Positions 7,199-15,843 are shown, counted from the first letter of the stretch. The stretch: DNA of 36,038 nucleotides from Sphaerochaetaceae bacterium (GCA_016938475.1 JAFGUP010000055.1:1-36038); one strand, 5' to 3'. Made by a program: numbers and translations. Notes: generated by a model from the letters alone, not told the origin.

Positions 7199-7537
7199 CT
7201 AATCCGAGCAAGTACATTTCTCCCTTCCCTGCTGCTGGAAGACAACCATCTCTTCCAGGCTCATCCCTTCACCATTCCTCGCCCCGCTTCTGCTACCGGA
7301 TTGACTGCCGACGTTGTAGCACACAATATTCATGTCTGACGCAGATTGGTGTTTTGTCTTCTGCAGAACGCTTCCTGATCTGCCGGCTTCAGCCTGCTTG
7401 AGCCATTTCCTGAGTGTCACGGCGGTAATGGGAACATCCACTCGCTCGCAGAATTTCTTCTGGAAAAGCCCTGATTGTCTGTACCTGCCGACTATTTCAT
7501 CTTTGGCTTCCTGCAAATACGGTCTTACTGATTTCAT
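7199..7537 (-). CDS. tnpA: IS66-family accessory protein TnpA, second copy
   Basis: This 112-residue protein starts at 7537 behind a good GAGGAGG and has an IS66 TnpA-type N-terminal helix-turn-helix (FCERVDVPITAVTLRKWLKQ at about residues 29-48). Its C-terminal half lacks the usual Leu/Ala-rich end seen in the + strand copy and is Ser/Gly/Gln-rich, so it may be a diverged or partly decayed version. The truncated tnpB follows 12 bases after its stop. Confidence 0.7.
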   Translation of the reverse strand: MKSVRPYLQEAKDEIVGRYRQSGLFQKKFCERVDVPITAVTLRKWLKQAEAGRSGSVLQKTKHQSASDMNIVCYNVGSQSGSRSGARNGEGMSLEEMVVFQQQGREKCTCSD

Positions 7538-7718
7538 GCCTATCCTCCTCAGCCCATGCTATAGAGAATTGTCCTCATTCGCATACGACGTATTTGGTTT
7601 GATGCTCACAGATCAGCAATAATGCATGTCCATTGATGTTGACGGATAGAGGTCCTCTTCAAACTACTCCAGGATACACTCTATGGATTCCCAGTAGAAA
7701 CGGTGAGAAATGCGGAGT

Positions 7719-8657
7719 TCAACGGGGATCGTTTTCGTATTCGATAATGAATCCGAAATTTTTTCCGGGAGATCGGGTGAGACCATGGGCTCCTACCGCT
7801 TCCATGTAATCGCCCCAAGTGGGAACGGGAATGTTCATTTCACCAAAGCCCATGATGGGCTGACCTGTACCGGAGTTGTTGGGCTGGGTGTTGTTCCGGG
7901 GGTCCTTGTCGGTTACCCCATCATTCATGTCCTGAGCCCAGTTGGTATAATCCCATTCATTACCGGAGAGCCAGATCCACCCTCCGTCCGGTTCGGGTGA
8001 GCCTTCGGGCTGATACCCACCCAGGAAAGGTCCGATACTGATGCCATAGTGCTCACCGTTCTCTTCAAAGTGCCAGAAGTACATATCGTCGTTAATCAGA
8101 GAGAATACGAAATCATTCTCATCCGCGCTCTCCAGACAGGCCAGATAACCGCCGGCGTCTTCTGCCAGGGCAGCGGCCTGGTACCAGTTGAGGTTGCCGC
8201 TTTCCACAAAGATGGCTTCATAGTAGTGGACTGTTTCCTCTTCATCGATGTAGGTCTCGACGGGATTACGGGTAACTTTGACATCGGAGGGGAGTTCAGC
8301 CCAGCCCCAAGTGGGATAGGTAGTGTGAATTTCGATGCCGTTCAAAACCAGAGTGTACTGATCCACTTCCACGTTTTCCGCTTCCAGGGGAGTAATTTTA
8401 TTAAAGACGGCCTGGAGTTCGGTTTCTTCGATACCCAGTTTAGCGGAGGCGTCGGCCATATCGGGAGCGCTCGCAGTGGGATCACCCAGGGCAGCTTTCA
8501 ATTCGTTCGACGAAACACCCAGTTCCGCCGCAGCATCTTCTATTCCGAAGGAAGACTGAGAGGCGGAGGCGGTCTCTTCCACAGTTTCTTTGTTTCCTCC
8601 AGCGAATAAAGCAGCTGCGAAGAAAAAAATCAAGGTAATCAGTAGTGTTCGTTTCAT
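7719..8657 (-). CDS. Secreted C-type-lectin-like domain protein
   Basis: The 312-residue product begins with a signal peptide (MKRTLLITLIFFFAAALFAG, then GNKE, a common spirochaete cleavage context without a lipobox Cys). Residues 38-58 and 69-87 are two related helical repeats (DAAAELGVSSNELKAALG and DASAKLGIEETELQAVFN). Residues 142-308 form a C-type-lectin-like fold: an opening NLNWYQAAALAEDAGGYLA, a core GGWIWLSG at 225-232, TNW at 238-240 and the closing FGFIIEYE. Such domains bind glycans or proteins outside the cytoplasm; the ligand cannot be read from the sequence. AAAGGAAAAAG precedes the start. It is divergent from the AraC-type gene at 8797. A broken relative lies at 4153-4303. Confidence 0.85.
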   Translation of the reverse strand: MKRTLLITLIFFFAAALFAGGNKETVEETASASQSSFGIEDAAAELGVSSNELKAALGDPTASAPDMADASAKLGIEETELQAVFNKITPLEAENVEVDQYTLVLNGIEIHTTYPTWGWAELPSDVKVTRNPVETYIDEEETVHYYEAIFVESGNLNWYQAAALAEDAGGYLACLESADENDFVFSLINDDMYFWHFEENGEHYGISIGPFLGGYQPEGSPEPDGGWIWLSGNEWDYTNWAQDMNDGVTDKDPRNNTQPNNSGTGQPIMGFGEMNIPVPTWGDYMEAVGAHGLTRSPGKNFGFIIEYENDPR

Positions 8658-8712
8658 AATCTTTTTCCTTTATCGTTTCTGTTTTTCGAGTTTTCCTCAC
8701 ACAATGGGGGAT

Positions 8713-8754
8713 ATCTCGAATGAGATCATTACATATTTTTTCCATATTTTTTCC
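8713..8754. promoter_or_regulatory. Repeats in the divergent lectin/araC promoter region
   Basis: The 11-bp unit CATATTTTTTC occurs twice in tandem (8732-8742 and 8743-8753), one helical turn apart. Just beside it is a dyad ATCTC-GAAT-GAGAT at 8713-8726. The spacing and position suit regulator sites for one or both divergent genes, but A/T-rich repeats can also be UP elements. Confidence 0.4.
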
Positions 8755-8796
8755 TTCTCCGCCGACCGGGAAGGAATAATAGTGTAGTATGGAGCC

Positions 8797-10002
8797 ATGT
8801 GGAAAACGTTTTTTTATAGTATTTTGATAATGGGAGCCGGCTGGACCGTATCCGGAGCGGGCAATCTGATGATAAGAAAGAAAAACGATAATCCGGAGAA
8901 AGCGGCTGGCCTCTTCGTTCTCTCTGTTTTTTTGATTACCATCCTTGATAATCTTATTCGCCCCGAATTCGTAGGAAGGGGTGTAGCGGAAATGATGTAT
9001 CACATCAGCCGCCCAAGTTATCTGCTTGTGGGACCGGCCCTGCTTGTATACGTGCGGGCGCTGCTACGGGAAAAAGGCTTTTTCACATACACCGTTTTTT
9101 TGCACTTCCTCCCGTATGGTATCTGGCTTGTCTACGCATATGTGTATCCGTCCTCCCTGCATCCGGATAGTATCTTTGCCGGAAATAGTACTGTGCTGAT
9201 CCAATCGCCTCCCAGGAGAATGCCCCTTTTTAATCTGCATTGGGATGTCTGGAAAAACATATCCCTTCTTATCTATGTGATAATTGTGCTCTATTTGATT
9301 TATCGCCACAGGAAGCGGGTGCCCGATTTCTACTCCTCCCTGGATACATACACCACCCTGTCCTGGTTTAGAAATCTTCTTTTTCTCTATGCGGGGATAT
9401 CCCTTTTCAATGTGATTGTAGATAGGTTAATACCGGAAGCATCCGAAGTTTTTCAGGTTTCCATGGCTGTCGGACGGGTGCTTCCTCCGGTTCTTTTTGT
9501 CTTCTTTTTTTCTCTTTTTTCCGGAGCCCCTCAGGTATGGATTCCCGAGCCGGAGCTTCTGGAAACGGGAGAAACCGAAGAGACTCAGGCCGATGAGAAC
9601 CGGCAACGACCAAAACGGGCCAAGGGGGAGGGAAAATATGAGAAATCCGGTTTGGCAGAAGAGGAGAGCCATGCTCTTTTTAATCAGCTTAGAATGTATA
9701 TTTCCCGGGAGAAGCCCTTTCTTGAACCGGATTTAACCCTGGAGGAACTTGCGGCGGCTCTGGGCGAAACCCGTCACCGTCTCTCGGAGACGATTAATCG
9801 GGAGGCGGGAGTCAAATTTTATCGCTTTATAAACACGTATCGTCTGGAGGAGTTTAAGGAAGCGGTTCAAAAGAACCGATATCCAGACTATACTATTCTT
9901 GCAGTGGCTCTGGAGTGCGGATTCCGTTCCCAGTCGGCCTTCTACAACCTTTTCAAGGAAGTGGAAGGAATGACACCCCGAGCCTATATGCTTCTACACT
10001 GA
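8797..10002 (+). CDS. Membrane-anchored AraC-family regulator
   Basis: The 401-residue protein has about six or seven hydrophobic helices in residues 1-245 (for example 3-22, 73-92, 145-165, 182-205, 215-240), then a charged linker (245-295, rich in Glu, Lys and Arg). A C-terminal AraC/XylS DNA-binding domain with two helix-turn-helix motifs spans residues 300-400 (DLTLEELAAALGETRHRLSE and ILAVALECGFRSQSAFYNLF, ending MTPRAYM). It would sense a signal at or in the membrane and bind DNA directly from there. An in-frame stop at 8785 limits the start to 8797; the ribosome site is weak. Divergent orientation suggests it controls the lectin-like gene at 7719-8657. Confidence 0.85.
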   Translation: MWKTFFYSILIMGAGWTVSGAGNLMIRKKNDNPEKAAGLFVLSVFLITILDNLIRPEFVGRGVAEMMYHISRPSYLLVGPALLVYVRALLREKGFFTYTVFLHFLPYGIWLVYAYVYPSSLHPDSIFAGNSTVLIQSPPRRMPLFNLHWDVWKNISLLIYVIIVLYLIYRHRKRVPDFYSSLDTYTTLSWFRNLLFLYAGISLFNVIVDRLIPEASEVFQVSMAVGRVLPPVLFVFFFSLFSGAPQVWIPEPELLETGETEETQADENRQRPKRAKGEGKYEKSGLAEEESHALFNQLRMYISREKPFLEPDLTLEELAAALGETRHRLSETINREAGVKFYRFINTYRLEEFKEAVQKNRYPDYTILAVALECGFRSQSAFYNLFKEVEGMTPRAYMLLH

Positions 10003-10257
10003 TATGATGTGACCTTTGTAAAGGATTATTTCTCAATACTCATTCGATTAGTATCTTCATCACCGAAGAGAGAGGATATCAGTGTTCGGCATCTGACCAT
10101 GCTGATCGTGTATTGGGGGCAACAGGCATTTGGTCCGTCTACAGCTCTTTCTGTCTACCAATACTTCTCATACAGGCAGCTGACAATGTGAGTGGTAGGA
10201 TAAATATGCAGACACAGGAGTGCGGGAGATGATGCCAGGGCAAGCATTCACCAGTTC

Positions 10258-11526
10258 TCAATGGGTAAGAAAGTCATTCAGTCTGATACTGATTATGGAA
10301 AGCTGATGTTTCAGACGGCTTTCATTCTGTCCGATATCGACCAGAGACCGTTCAATGAGGGATACCGCCTCCTCGTACTTCTCGAATCGGGGAAAGACCA
10401 GCGAATTTTCGATCGCCTGAGTAATCTGTTCAGGGCTGAGAAGAGGGGCCTCAGTATCTTTTCCTCTGCTCAGGAAGATTCTGGTTTCATCAAGTTCAAG
10501 AATATTCTTAAGAATTGGTACGCCGTGAGAATAGGTAAACACACTTTTCTGAATCTCAGGATCTGTAATCAGGAACTGAAGAAAATCCCACGCGAGGTCC
10601 TTCTTTCGTGAACGTGAACTGATTGAGAGAAGAAGGGACTGGAGTTCTGCACCGTTCTGACCATCTGGACCTCTCGGTAATAACAGTGCCTCCCAGTCAA
10701 AGTTCTTATACTTCTGGATACTATAGGGATAATAAGCATACGCTCGGTACTCGGAAAAAGGAAGCGGAGCAAAGACAACATTTCCATCCTCAAAATGATA
10801 CGAATCGTCAGGAGGAGAAATGGCATTGAGTTTCCCTATGAAAGAAACAGCCTCGAGCACACCCTCTTCCGTCAGATAGGATTGAGTTCCGTTATCGCTG
10901 AACAGTTGCTGCCCGTTGGTGAAAGCCGCCAGTCGCCAGTCAAACCCCTCAACAGCTTTCACCGAAGGATTATTCTTCAATGTGTAGCATATGTCGTAGA
11001 ACTCTTCCCAGGTCCAGTCATTTTCGGGGAGAGGAATGGCATTTTCTGAAAGGATAGTCTGATTCACGAACATGAGGGTAGGGACCACTTCCAACGGGAA
11101 TCCATACTGTCCTTTTTCAAATCGACCAGCCTCAATGGCATTTCGGTAGTATAGATTCACATCAAAAGCCTCTTTCATATAATCACTCAAATCTTCAAGA
11201 ACCCCTAGTCTGGCAAAAAGTGTAAAAGCCTCCGGACGAACCAGGAAAAGGTCCGGCTCCCTCCCGTTCAGGATCTCCTGACTTATCCATTCAGAATAGT
11301 TCTCTTTCATTGTCCCGCTACGATATGAAATGGTCACATGAGGGTGCAGTTCTGTATATTTCTCGATCGCATGGTCAAAAAACGTATAACTCTGCCAATA
11401 GGGGACATCCCATACACTTCCCGAGAACAGGCCAATCTCAAGGTGCTGTTCTTTCTCATGACATCCGCTGAAAAGCAGGACGCTTAGCAGTACCACAGCT
11501 ATGACCGGCTTTATCGGCTGTTTCAT
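10258..11526 (-). CDS. Sugar-binding lipoprotein (family 1) in a sensory operon
   Basis: The 422-residue product is an extracellular solute-binding protein of the MalE-like family 1. Its signal sequence ends with the lipobox LFSGC (Cys22), so it should be a lipid-anchored periplasmic protein. Typical features are the DLFLVRPEAFTLFARLGVLE segment and the FPLEVVPTLMFVNQTIL segment. Its ATG overlaps the response-regulator stop (ATGA at 11523-11526), so it is translated with the two-component genes. No MalF/MalG-like permease accompanies it, which is unusual for this family and suggests either a partner encoded elsewhere or a role in sensing. Confidence 0.88.
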   Translation of the reverse strand: MKQPIKPVIAVVLLSVLLFSGCHEKEQHLEIGLFSGSVWDVPYWQSYTFFDHAIEKYTELHPHVTISYRSGTMKENYSEWISQEILNGREPDLFLVRPEAFTLFARLGVLEDLSDYMKEAFDVNLYYRNAIEAGRFEKGQYGFPLEVVPTLMFVNQTILSENAIPLPENDWTWEEFYDICYTLKNNPSVKAVEGFDWRLAAFTNGQQLFSDNGTQSYLTEEGVLEAVSFIGKLNAISPPDDSYHFEDGNVVFAPLPFSEYRAYAYYPYSIQKYKNFDWEALLLPRGPDGQNGAELQSLLLSISSRSRKKDLAWDFLQFLITDPEIQKSVFTYSHGVPILKNILELDETRIFLSRGKDTEAPLLSPEQITQAIENSLVFPRFEKYEEAVSLIERSLVDIGQNESRLKHQLSIISIRLNDFLTH

Positions 11527-12188
11527 TCTGACACCATAGTGAGACCGTTCTGAACGGCAAAGATGGCGATCTGCGTTCGATCTCTCAGCTCGAGTTTCTG
11601 CAGAATACTGCTGATATAGTTTCTCACTGTTCCTTCACTGAAATGAAGCTCGGAGGTTATCTCTTTATTCGAATAGCCCATACCGATCAGTTTGATGATA
11701 CGCAACTCATTCTTTGTGATTGTCTCAAGAAGCTCCTCTTTATGCTTCGGCGTAAAATTGGATTTTGCCATATCAGAGAAGAGATCCATCACTTTTTTCG
11801 TGACATCAGGGTTCAGTAGAGCCTTTCCACTGTGCACCACGTTGATGGCATGAAACAGTTCATCAGTAGAACAGCTCTTGAGCAGATACCCCAGAGCTCC
11901 CTTCATGATAGATTTATAGATATACTCATCCTCATCAAAGGTAGTCAGGACGATGACCTTGATATCCGGCAGTTTCTCTTTGATTTCATCAAGAGAGCTT
12001 ATACCGTCCATGACAGGCATCCGGACATCCATCAGGATCACATCCGGCTTCAGAGACACAGCTTTATCAACCGCATCCCTCCCGTTCACTGCTGTCCCCA
12101 CCACCTCGAGATTATCATAGGTGCTGAGCATATAGGAAAGACTGTCACGTATTAACTCCTGATCATCGGCTATCAACACTCGTATCAT
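11523..12188 (-). CDS. NarL/LuxR-type response regulator
   Basis: A 221-residue two-component regulator. The receiver domain (residues 1-120) has acidic D8/D9, phospho-acceptor D54 in VILMDVRMP, and the conserved Lys in GYLLKS. The C-terminal LuxR-type helix-turn-helix (about 155-212) contains YSNKEITSELHFSEGTVRNY. The reading frame opens 18 codons earlier, but AGGAG just before the ATG at 12188 and the standard MIRVLIADD opening fix the start. The cognate kinase is the preceding gene. Targets are likely the adjacent operons; no site can be assigned by sequence alone. Confidence 0.93.
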   Translation of the reverse strand: MIRVLIADDQELIRDSLSYMLSTYDNLEVVGTAVNGRDAVDKAVSLKPDVILMDVRMPVMDGISSLDEIKEKLPDIKVIVLTTFDEDEYIYKSIMKGALGYLLKSCSTDELFHAINVVHSGKALLNPDVTKKVMDLFSDMAKSNFTPKHKEELLETITKNELRIIKLIGMGYSNKEITSELHFSEGTVRNYISSILQKLELRDRTQIAIFAVQNGLTMVSE

Positions 12189-12316
12189 GCTGTTCTCCTG
12201 CTTGTATATATCTGTTCTGTCTGAATCAACCTTACACGGCACTCCACTGTCCGCTCATGCCGGGTGCATACTTGAGTGTCCCCCCCTGAAGGTGCTCATC
12301 CTGATACCTGCATCCT

Positions 12317-13723
12317 TCAATCGTCTCCCAGTTGAAACTCCCGAATATCCGTCCGTCTCGCAGACGGAATAGTGACAGTAAGATGAAACTCGAGAGCCGG
12401 GGTGACCGATGCACTGAACATCCCGGAGAATTCCTCCACCTTGCTTTTCATATGGGTCAAACCAAAACCCGGAGTCACATCCATATCCTGCAGACCATCA
12501 TTCATGACTGAGAATATCAATTCGTCATCGAGATAAACCAGCATCAGATCAATATGCTTTGGATTGCTGTGTCTGACGGCATTGGAAATACTTTCCTGCG
12601 CTACCCGATACATAAATTCCTCTATCTGCGTATTCAGCAGATACGAATCACCCTCGATTGAGAAAGAAACTTTGGTATTTGAAAAAAGAGAGATCTCATT
12701 CACCAGATTATCGATCGCTGAATGAAGAGAATACCGAGTCAGAGCATCAGGGCGTAGTTCCTTGATAGAACGCCTTACGTCTATGAGGGATTTACTGGTG
12801 ATCTCTTCTACACTGGAAAGTTGATTCTTGAGCAGGTCTGGATCATGATCGATCGCCTTCATACAGGACTTCACCCCCATGTTAATTGCTGTCAGATAAT
12901 GGCCTATCGTATCATGAATCTCCCGAGCAAGCCGATTCCTCTCCTTCAGCTTTGCCATTTCCTCATTTCTTTTAGAATATTCCGCTAGCTGGATATTTGA
13001 TAACCGAAGTTTTTGGGTTGACTCATAGAGGGCTTTGTTCAACTCCTTTACCCGCGTGGATTCCTCGAGATACAGCTGAACTTCGAATATCATGAAGAGG
13101 ATAAAGATAACAAGAGCAAGAGAATCCATGATATTCTGAGTCCAATACAGAAGACTGCGTGTTGCCGCATCATAATAATCGAGATACCCCCAGAAGGAGT
13201 AGAGGTTCAGTCGAGAGGAAAGGATATCAAAATCGATAAAAATATAGAGGAGAATGATCAGGAACAGCAGCCTATACTTGTTCACAGTATTTTTCACATA
13301 CACCATGATATTCGTAATGATCAGCAGAAGAATGACCTTATTGCTGATATTCATGAAATAGAGAATCAGAAGCCCGATGGCAATATCGGCGAACACAAAA
13401 AACAGATTCATAGTGGGTGAGATGAATGTGGCTTTGTTTCTATAAAAGATCAGGAATAATTCAAGGAAAAAGAGGATCTGACTCATCGTTATCAGCTGGT
13501 CAGGAGGTATCGGGACACTGGAAAAACTGCGTAACAGCTGGTAGGCCGAAAAATCGGAGCACACCTTTTTTGTTGTTACAGCAATAAGAATCGTGGTGAA
13601 CAGTATAATGGCATAATTCATCAGAAGTAACGAATTACGAATGGCGTTCAGCCGGTCATCAGGGCTGGGTCCACGCAAGAGGGAGGAGATGAACGAACCC
13701 CACCTTCTGGGACCTCCGGCCAT
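12317..13723 (-). CDS. Sensor histidine kinase (HisKA_3/NarX class)
   Basis: This membrane kinase has about six transmembrane helices in the first 225 residues, a short coiled coil (about 225-270) and a HisKA_3 dimerisation domain with the phospho-accepting His in AREIHDTIGHYLTAIN (H270 counting from the chosen start). A C-terminal HATPase follows, with N-box SNAVRHSNP and glycine motifs VMNDG and GFGLTHM. An in-frame ATG at 13753 overlaps the preceding gene by 10 bp, but only the ATG at 13723 has a good AAGGAA, so I prefer 13723 (468 residues). It has almost no periplasmic loop for ligand binding, which fits a model in which the co-encoded binding protein at 13744-14685 presents the signal. 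A 128-bp gap separates it from the regulator gene. Confidence 0.9.
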   Translation of the reverse strand: MAGGPRRWGSFISSLLRGPSPDDRLNAIRNSLLLMNYAIILFTTILIAVTTKKVCSDFSAYQLLRSFSSVPIPPDQLITMSQILFFLELFLIFYRNKATFISPTMNLFFVFADIAIGLLILYFMNISNKVILLLIITNIMVYVKNTVNKYRLLFLIILLYIFIDFDILSSRLNLYSFWGYLDYYDAATRSLLYWTQNIMDSLALVIFILFMIFEVQLYLEESTRVKELNKALYESTQKLRLSNIQLAEYSKRNEEMAKLKERNRLAREIHDTIGHYLTAINMGVKSCMKAIDHDPDLLKNQLSSVEEITSKSLIDVRRSIKELRPDALTRYSLHSAIDNLVNEISLFSNTKVSFSIEGDSYLLNTQIEEFMYRVAQESISNAVRHSNPKHIDLMLVYLDDELIFSVMNDGLQDMDVTPGFGLTHMKSKVEEFSGMFSASVTPALEFHLTVTIPSARRTDIREFQLGDD

Positions 13724-13743
13724 TGAAGATTCCTTCATAGACG

Positions 13744-14685
13744 TTACTGCCATCCATCGAGACCGAACAGGTCCACATTCGTAGAATCGATTAACTCGAC
13801 GGGAACAAGGATCTCATGAGTGACGGGCTTTCCTTCCAGTAGTTCATACGCTTTTTCAGCTGCTGTCCGTCCGATGCTCATCGGTGACTGGGCAACAGTG
13901 GCAGTCAGCTTCCCTTCCTTTACCATTTTTTTCCCGTTAGGCGACCCGTCCACGCCATAGACAAATATCCCCTCCTCCTGCTTAGCCGCCAACAGTGCTG
14001 CGATTGCTCCAATCGCAGAAGGATCATTGGTACACATTACGACATCAAAATCGACCCCTTTATGCAGAATGGTCTCCATAACCGGCATGGTTGACTCCAG
14101 CTGGCCAAAGGCATCATACCGGCCTACGATCTCAAAACCTGGATAGATTGAAACAGTATCAACGAATGCCCTGGTTCGATCGATACCGGATTTAGTCTCA
14201 GGATGCTCCAGAATGATGATTCTGGCTTCAGGCCCGACCCGTTCATACACATCATGTGCAATAAGCACTCCTGCTTTGTAATTGTCTGAGGTGACGACTG
14301 AGGCTACCATTTCATCATCAAACACAGGGGAATCGACATTAATCACGGGAATTCCTGCTGCCTCAGCAGCTTCAAGAGCAGGGTGCACTTCCTGCCAGTC
14401 AACAGGATTGAGAAAAATCAGATCAACTCCCTGATCGATCAGATCATTGATCTGCCTGATCTGTTTTTCCATGTCCAGTGCAGGATCAAGAGTGATCAGC
14501 TTGTCACCACGTGATTCCAGCACCTCCAGGATCCCGTCATTGAGGGCTACAAAGAAGGGGTTGTTCATAGTCATATACGTTGCACCGAACAGATACGACG
14601 GCTCATCAGCTCGTCCCTGCCCGCTCAGCGGGAGCAACGAACAGAGGATGAGTATCAACACTATGAGTGGTATTCTAACCTTCAT
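13744..14685 (-). CDS. Periplasmic sugar-binding protein of the sensory cassette
   Basis: The 313-residue product has an N-terminal signal sequence (VRIPLIVLILILCSLLPLSG) and a ribose-type periplasmic binding fold (Peripla_BP_4): GATYMTMNNPFFVALNDGIL, DPALDMEKQIRQINDLIDQG, DLIFLNPVDW and VYGVDGSPNGKKMVKEGKL. It resembles RbsB but differs clearly from the transporter's own binding protein at 14879-15826. It lies immediately upstream of, and nearly overlaps, the histidine kinase gene, so it probably supplies the ligand signal to the kinase, as XylFII does for LytS in clostridia. A TATACT -10-like box at 14711-14716 (flanked by GGGAA/TTCCC) lies 26 bp before the start and suggests its own promoter. 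Confidence 0.88.
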   Translation of the reverse strand: MKVRIPLIVLILILCSLLPLSGQGRADEPSYLFGATYMTMNNPFFVALNDGILEVLESRGDKLITLDPALDMEKQIRQINDLIDQGVDLIFLNPVDWQEVHPALEAAEAAGIPVINVDSPVFDDEMVASVVTSDNYKAGVLIAHDVYERVGPEARIIILEHPETKSGIDRTRAFVDTVSIYPGFEIVGRYDAFGQLESTMPVMETILHKGVDFDVVMCTNDPSAIGAIAALLAAKQEEGIFVYGVDGSPNGKKMVKEGKLTATVAQSPMSIGRTAAEKAYELLEGKPVTHEILVPVELIDSTNVDLFGLDGWQ

Positions 14686-14822
14686 ATACAGCCTCGAAGC
14701 CTTTGTGGGAAGTATAGCCCCATTCCCGCTATAATCATAGTCTTTACAGGGACGTCACTCGTGCATATGCTCCCTCGCCTGAAGTAGCTGACAGAAACAT
14801 CACCCGACCGTCAGAGGGGACA

Positions 14823-14855
14823 GGCTCTGACATTCCATCCGGAGCTGACAGAGCC
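14823..14855. terminator. Hairpin between rbsB-like gene and sensory cassette
   Basis: GGCTCTG (14823-14829) pairs with CAGAGCC (14849-14855). It lies 24 bases after the stop of the rbsB-like gene. The T-run (CTTTT) is on the + strand side only, so as a - strand terminator it is incomplete; it may separate the transporter transcript from the sensory operon. Confidence 0.35.
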
Positions 14856-14878
14856 TTTTCATAGATCAGTAGCTATTG

Positions 14879-15826
14879 CTATTTAAGATAGTTGTCCACA
14901 TTCTCAGACGTGACGAGGGTGAACGGTACCATCGTGGTCTTGGGTACCTCCTTCCCTGCGATGATATCCGGAATAAGGGAGATAGCAGTGGAGACCTGGG
15001 CTGCTCCGTCCTGCAGCACTGTTGACCTCAGAGTACCGGCCTTTACCATGCCCAGTGGACCTGCATTTCCATCAACTCCGATAGCCACGATGTCTTTACG
15101 CCCGATGGAGTTCACATAGTTCTGTACAGCGGATGACATATCGTCGTTGTCACAGATGATAGCCTTGATCTCATCACCATATTCCGTAATGACATCACTG
15201 GCGAAGCTGACTGCCTTATCAGCAGACCAGTCAGCAGCATAGTCACCAACAGATTCCCAGGATGGATCGTTACCGAGGATGTTGAGAATTCCCTTGCCAC
15301 GTGCGATCTGGGCAGAGTTCCCGACGACTCCCATCATGTGAGCATACTTCCCGCCGCCGGGGACCTGAGCCTTCACGAAATTGCCCATCATCTCACCGGC
15401 ATCGACATCGTTTGAACCGACAAACGCTGTTGCGAGTTCTTCAGTGTTATTCGTGGTTGAGTTGACCACTATCACGGGAATTCCCTCCTGTGCACTGCGG
15501 GAGACGATAGGGGCACTCCCCTCACTTTCTGCAGGAAGCAGAATCACGAGGTCAGCACCGGATGCAAGTGCGTCTTCCAGCAGGTTGACCTGGGTGATAG
15601 GGTCGGTAAGCCCGTCATAGAGCTGCCAGCTGTCGATCACACCCTCAGATTTCAAATCATTCAGAGCATCTTTCGCAGCTCCGTTGAGGGTTGCATGAAA
15701 TGCATCCACAGTATTCTTTGCGATGTAGGCAACCTTGAAATCATCAGCGCTTTCGGCATTTCCATTTGTAAAAGCAAAACCTGTAACCAGACTCAGCAAC
15801 AAGACCACACTAACAATCCTTTTCAT
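14879..15826 (-). CDS. rbsB: Ribose-type ABC transporter, periplasmic binding protein
   Basis: The 315-residue protein has a signal peptide (MKRIVSVVLLLSLVTGFAFT) and the Peripla_BP_4 fold, with GLTDPITQVNLLEDALASGA, LVILLPAESEGS, IPVIVVNSTTNN, AIICDNDDMSSA and IAIGVDG-like (VAIGVDGNAGPLGMVKAG) segments. It is the solute receptor for the permease and ATPase genes upstream. The substrate is a monosaccharide or polyol; the family includes ribose, inositol, xylose and autoinducer-2 receptors, so ribose is not certain. Two hairpins lie between it and the permease gene, which could favour its higher expression. Confidence 0.88.
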   Translation of the reverse strand: MKRIVSVVLLLSLVTGFAFTNGNAESADDFKVAYIAKNTVDAFHATLNGAAKDALNDLKSEGVIDSWQLYDGLTDPITQVNLLEDALASGADLVILLPAESEGSAPIVSRSAQEGIPVIVVNSTTNNTEELATAFVGSNDVDAGEMMGNFVKAQVPGGGKYAHMMGVVGNSAQIARGKGILNILGNDPSWESVGDYAADWSADKAVSFASDVITEYGDEIKAIICDNDDMSSAVQNYVNSIGRKDIVAIGVDGNAGPLGMVKAGTLRSTVLQDGAAQVSTAISLIPDIIAGKEVPKTTMVPFTLVTSENVDNYLK

Positions 15827-15843
15827 AAAAACACTCCTTTCTT

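Larger units (their letters stand above)
6382..7537. mobile_element. Two IS66-family remnants fused tail to tail
   Basis: The left half encodes tnpA and part of tnpB on the + strand; the right half encodes a different tnpA and part of tnpB on the - strand. The two tnpB genes meet near 6945-6975 and both stop at the equivalent codons (WLFQKLF and CWMLCRLF). Neither half retains tnpC. The protein sequences of the two halves are clearly different, so they derive from two distinct elements rather than an inverted duplication of one. Confidence 0.75.

Noticed and set aside
7719-8657. Diversity-generating retroelement target
   Set aside because: The protein has a C-type-lectin-like fold and a fragmentary relative, but no reverse transcriptase, template repeat or accessory gene is visible in the window.
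8482-9003. A 173-codon - strand frame spanning the lectin/araC promoter region
   Set aside because: It overlaps the starts of two well-supported genes and the divergent promoter; its sequence is low-complexity and lacks a ribosome site.
10003-10257. Possible gene between the araC-type gene and the binding lipoprotein
   Set aside because: Only short frames without ribosome sites; the CCTTTGTAAAGG dyad at about 10012-10023 is too small to call a terminator.
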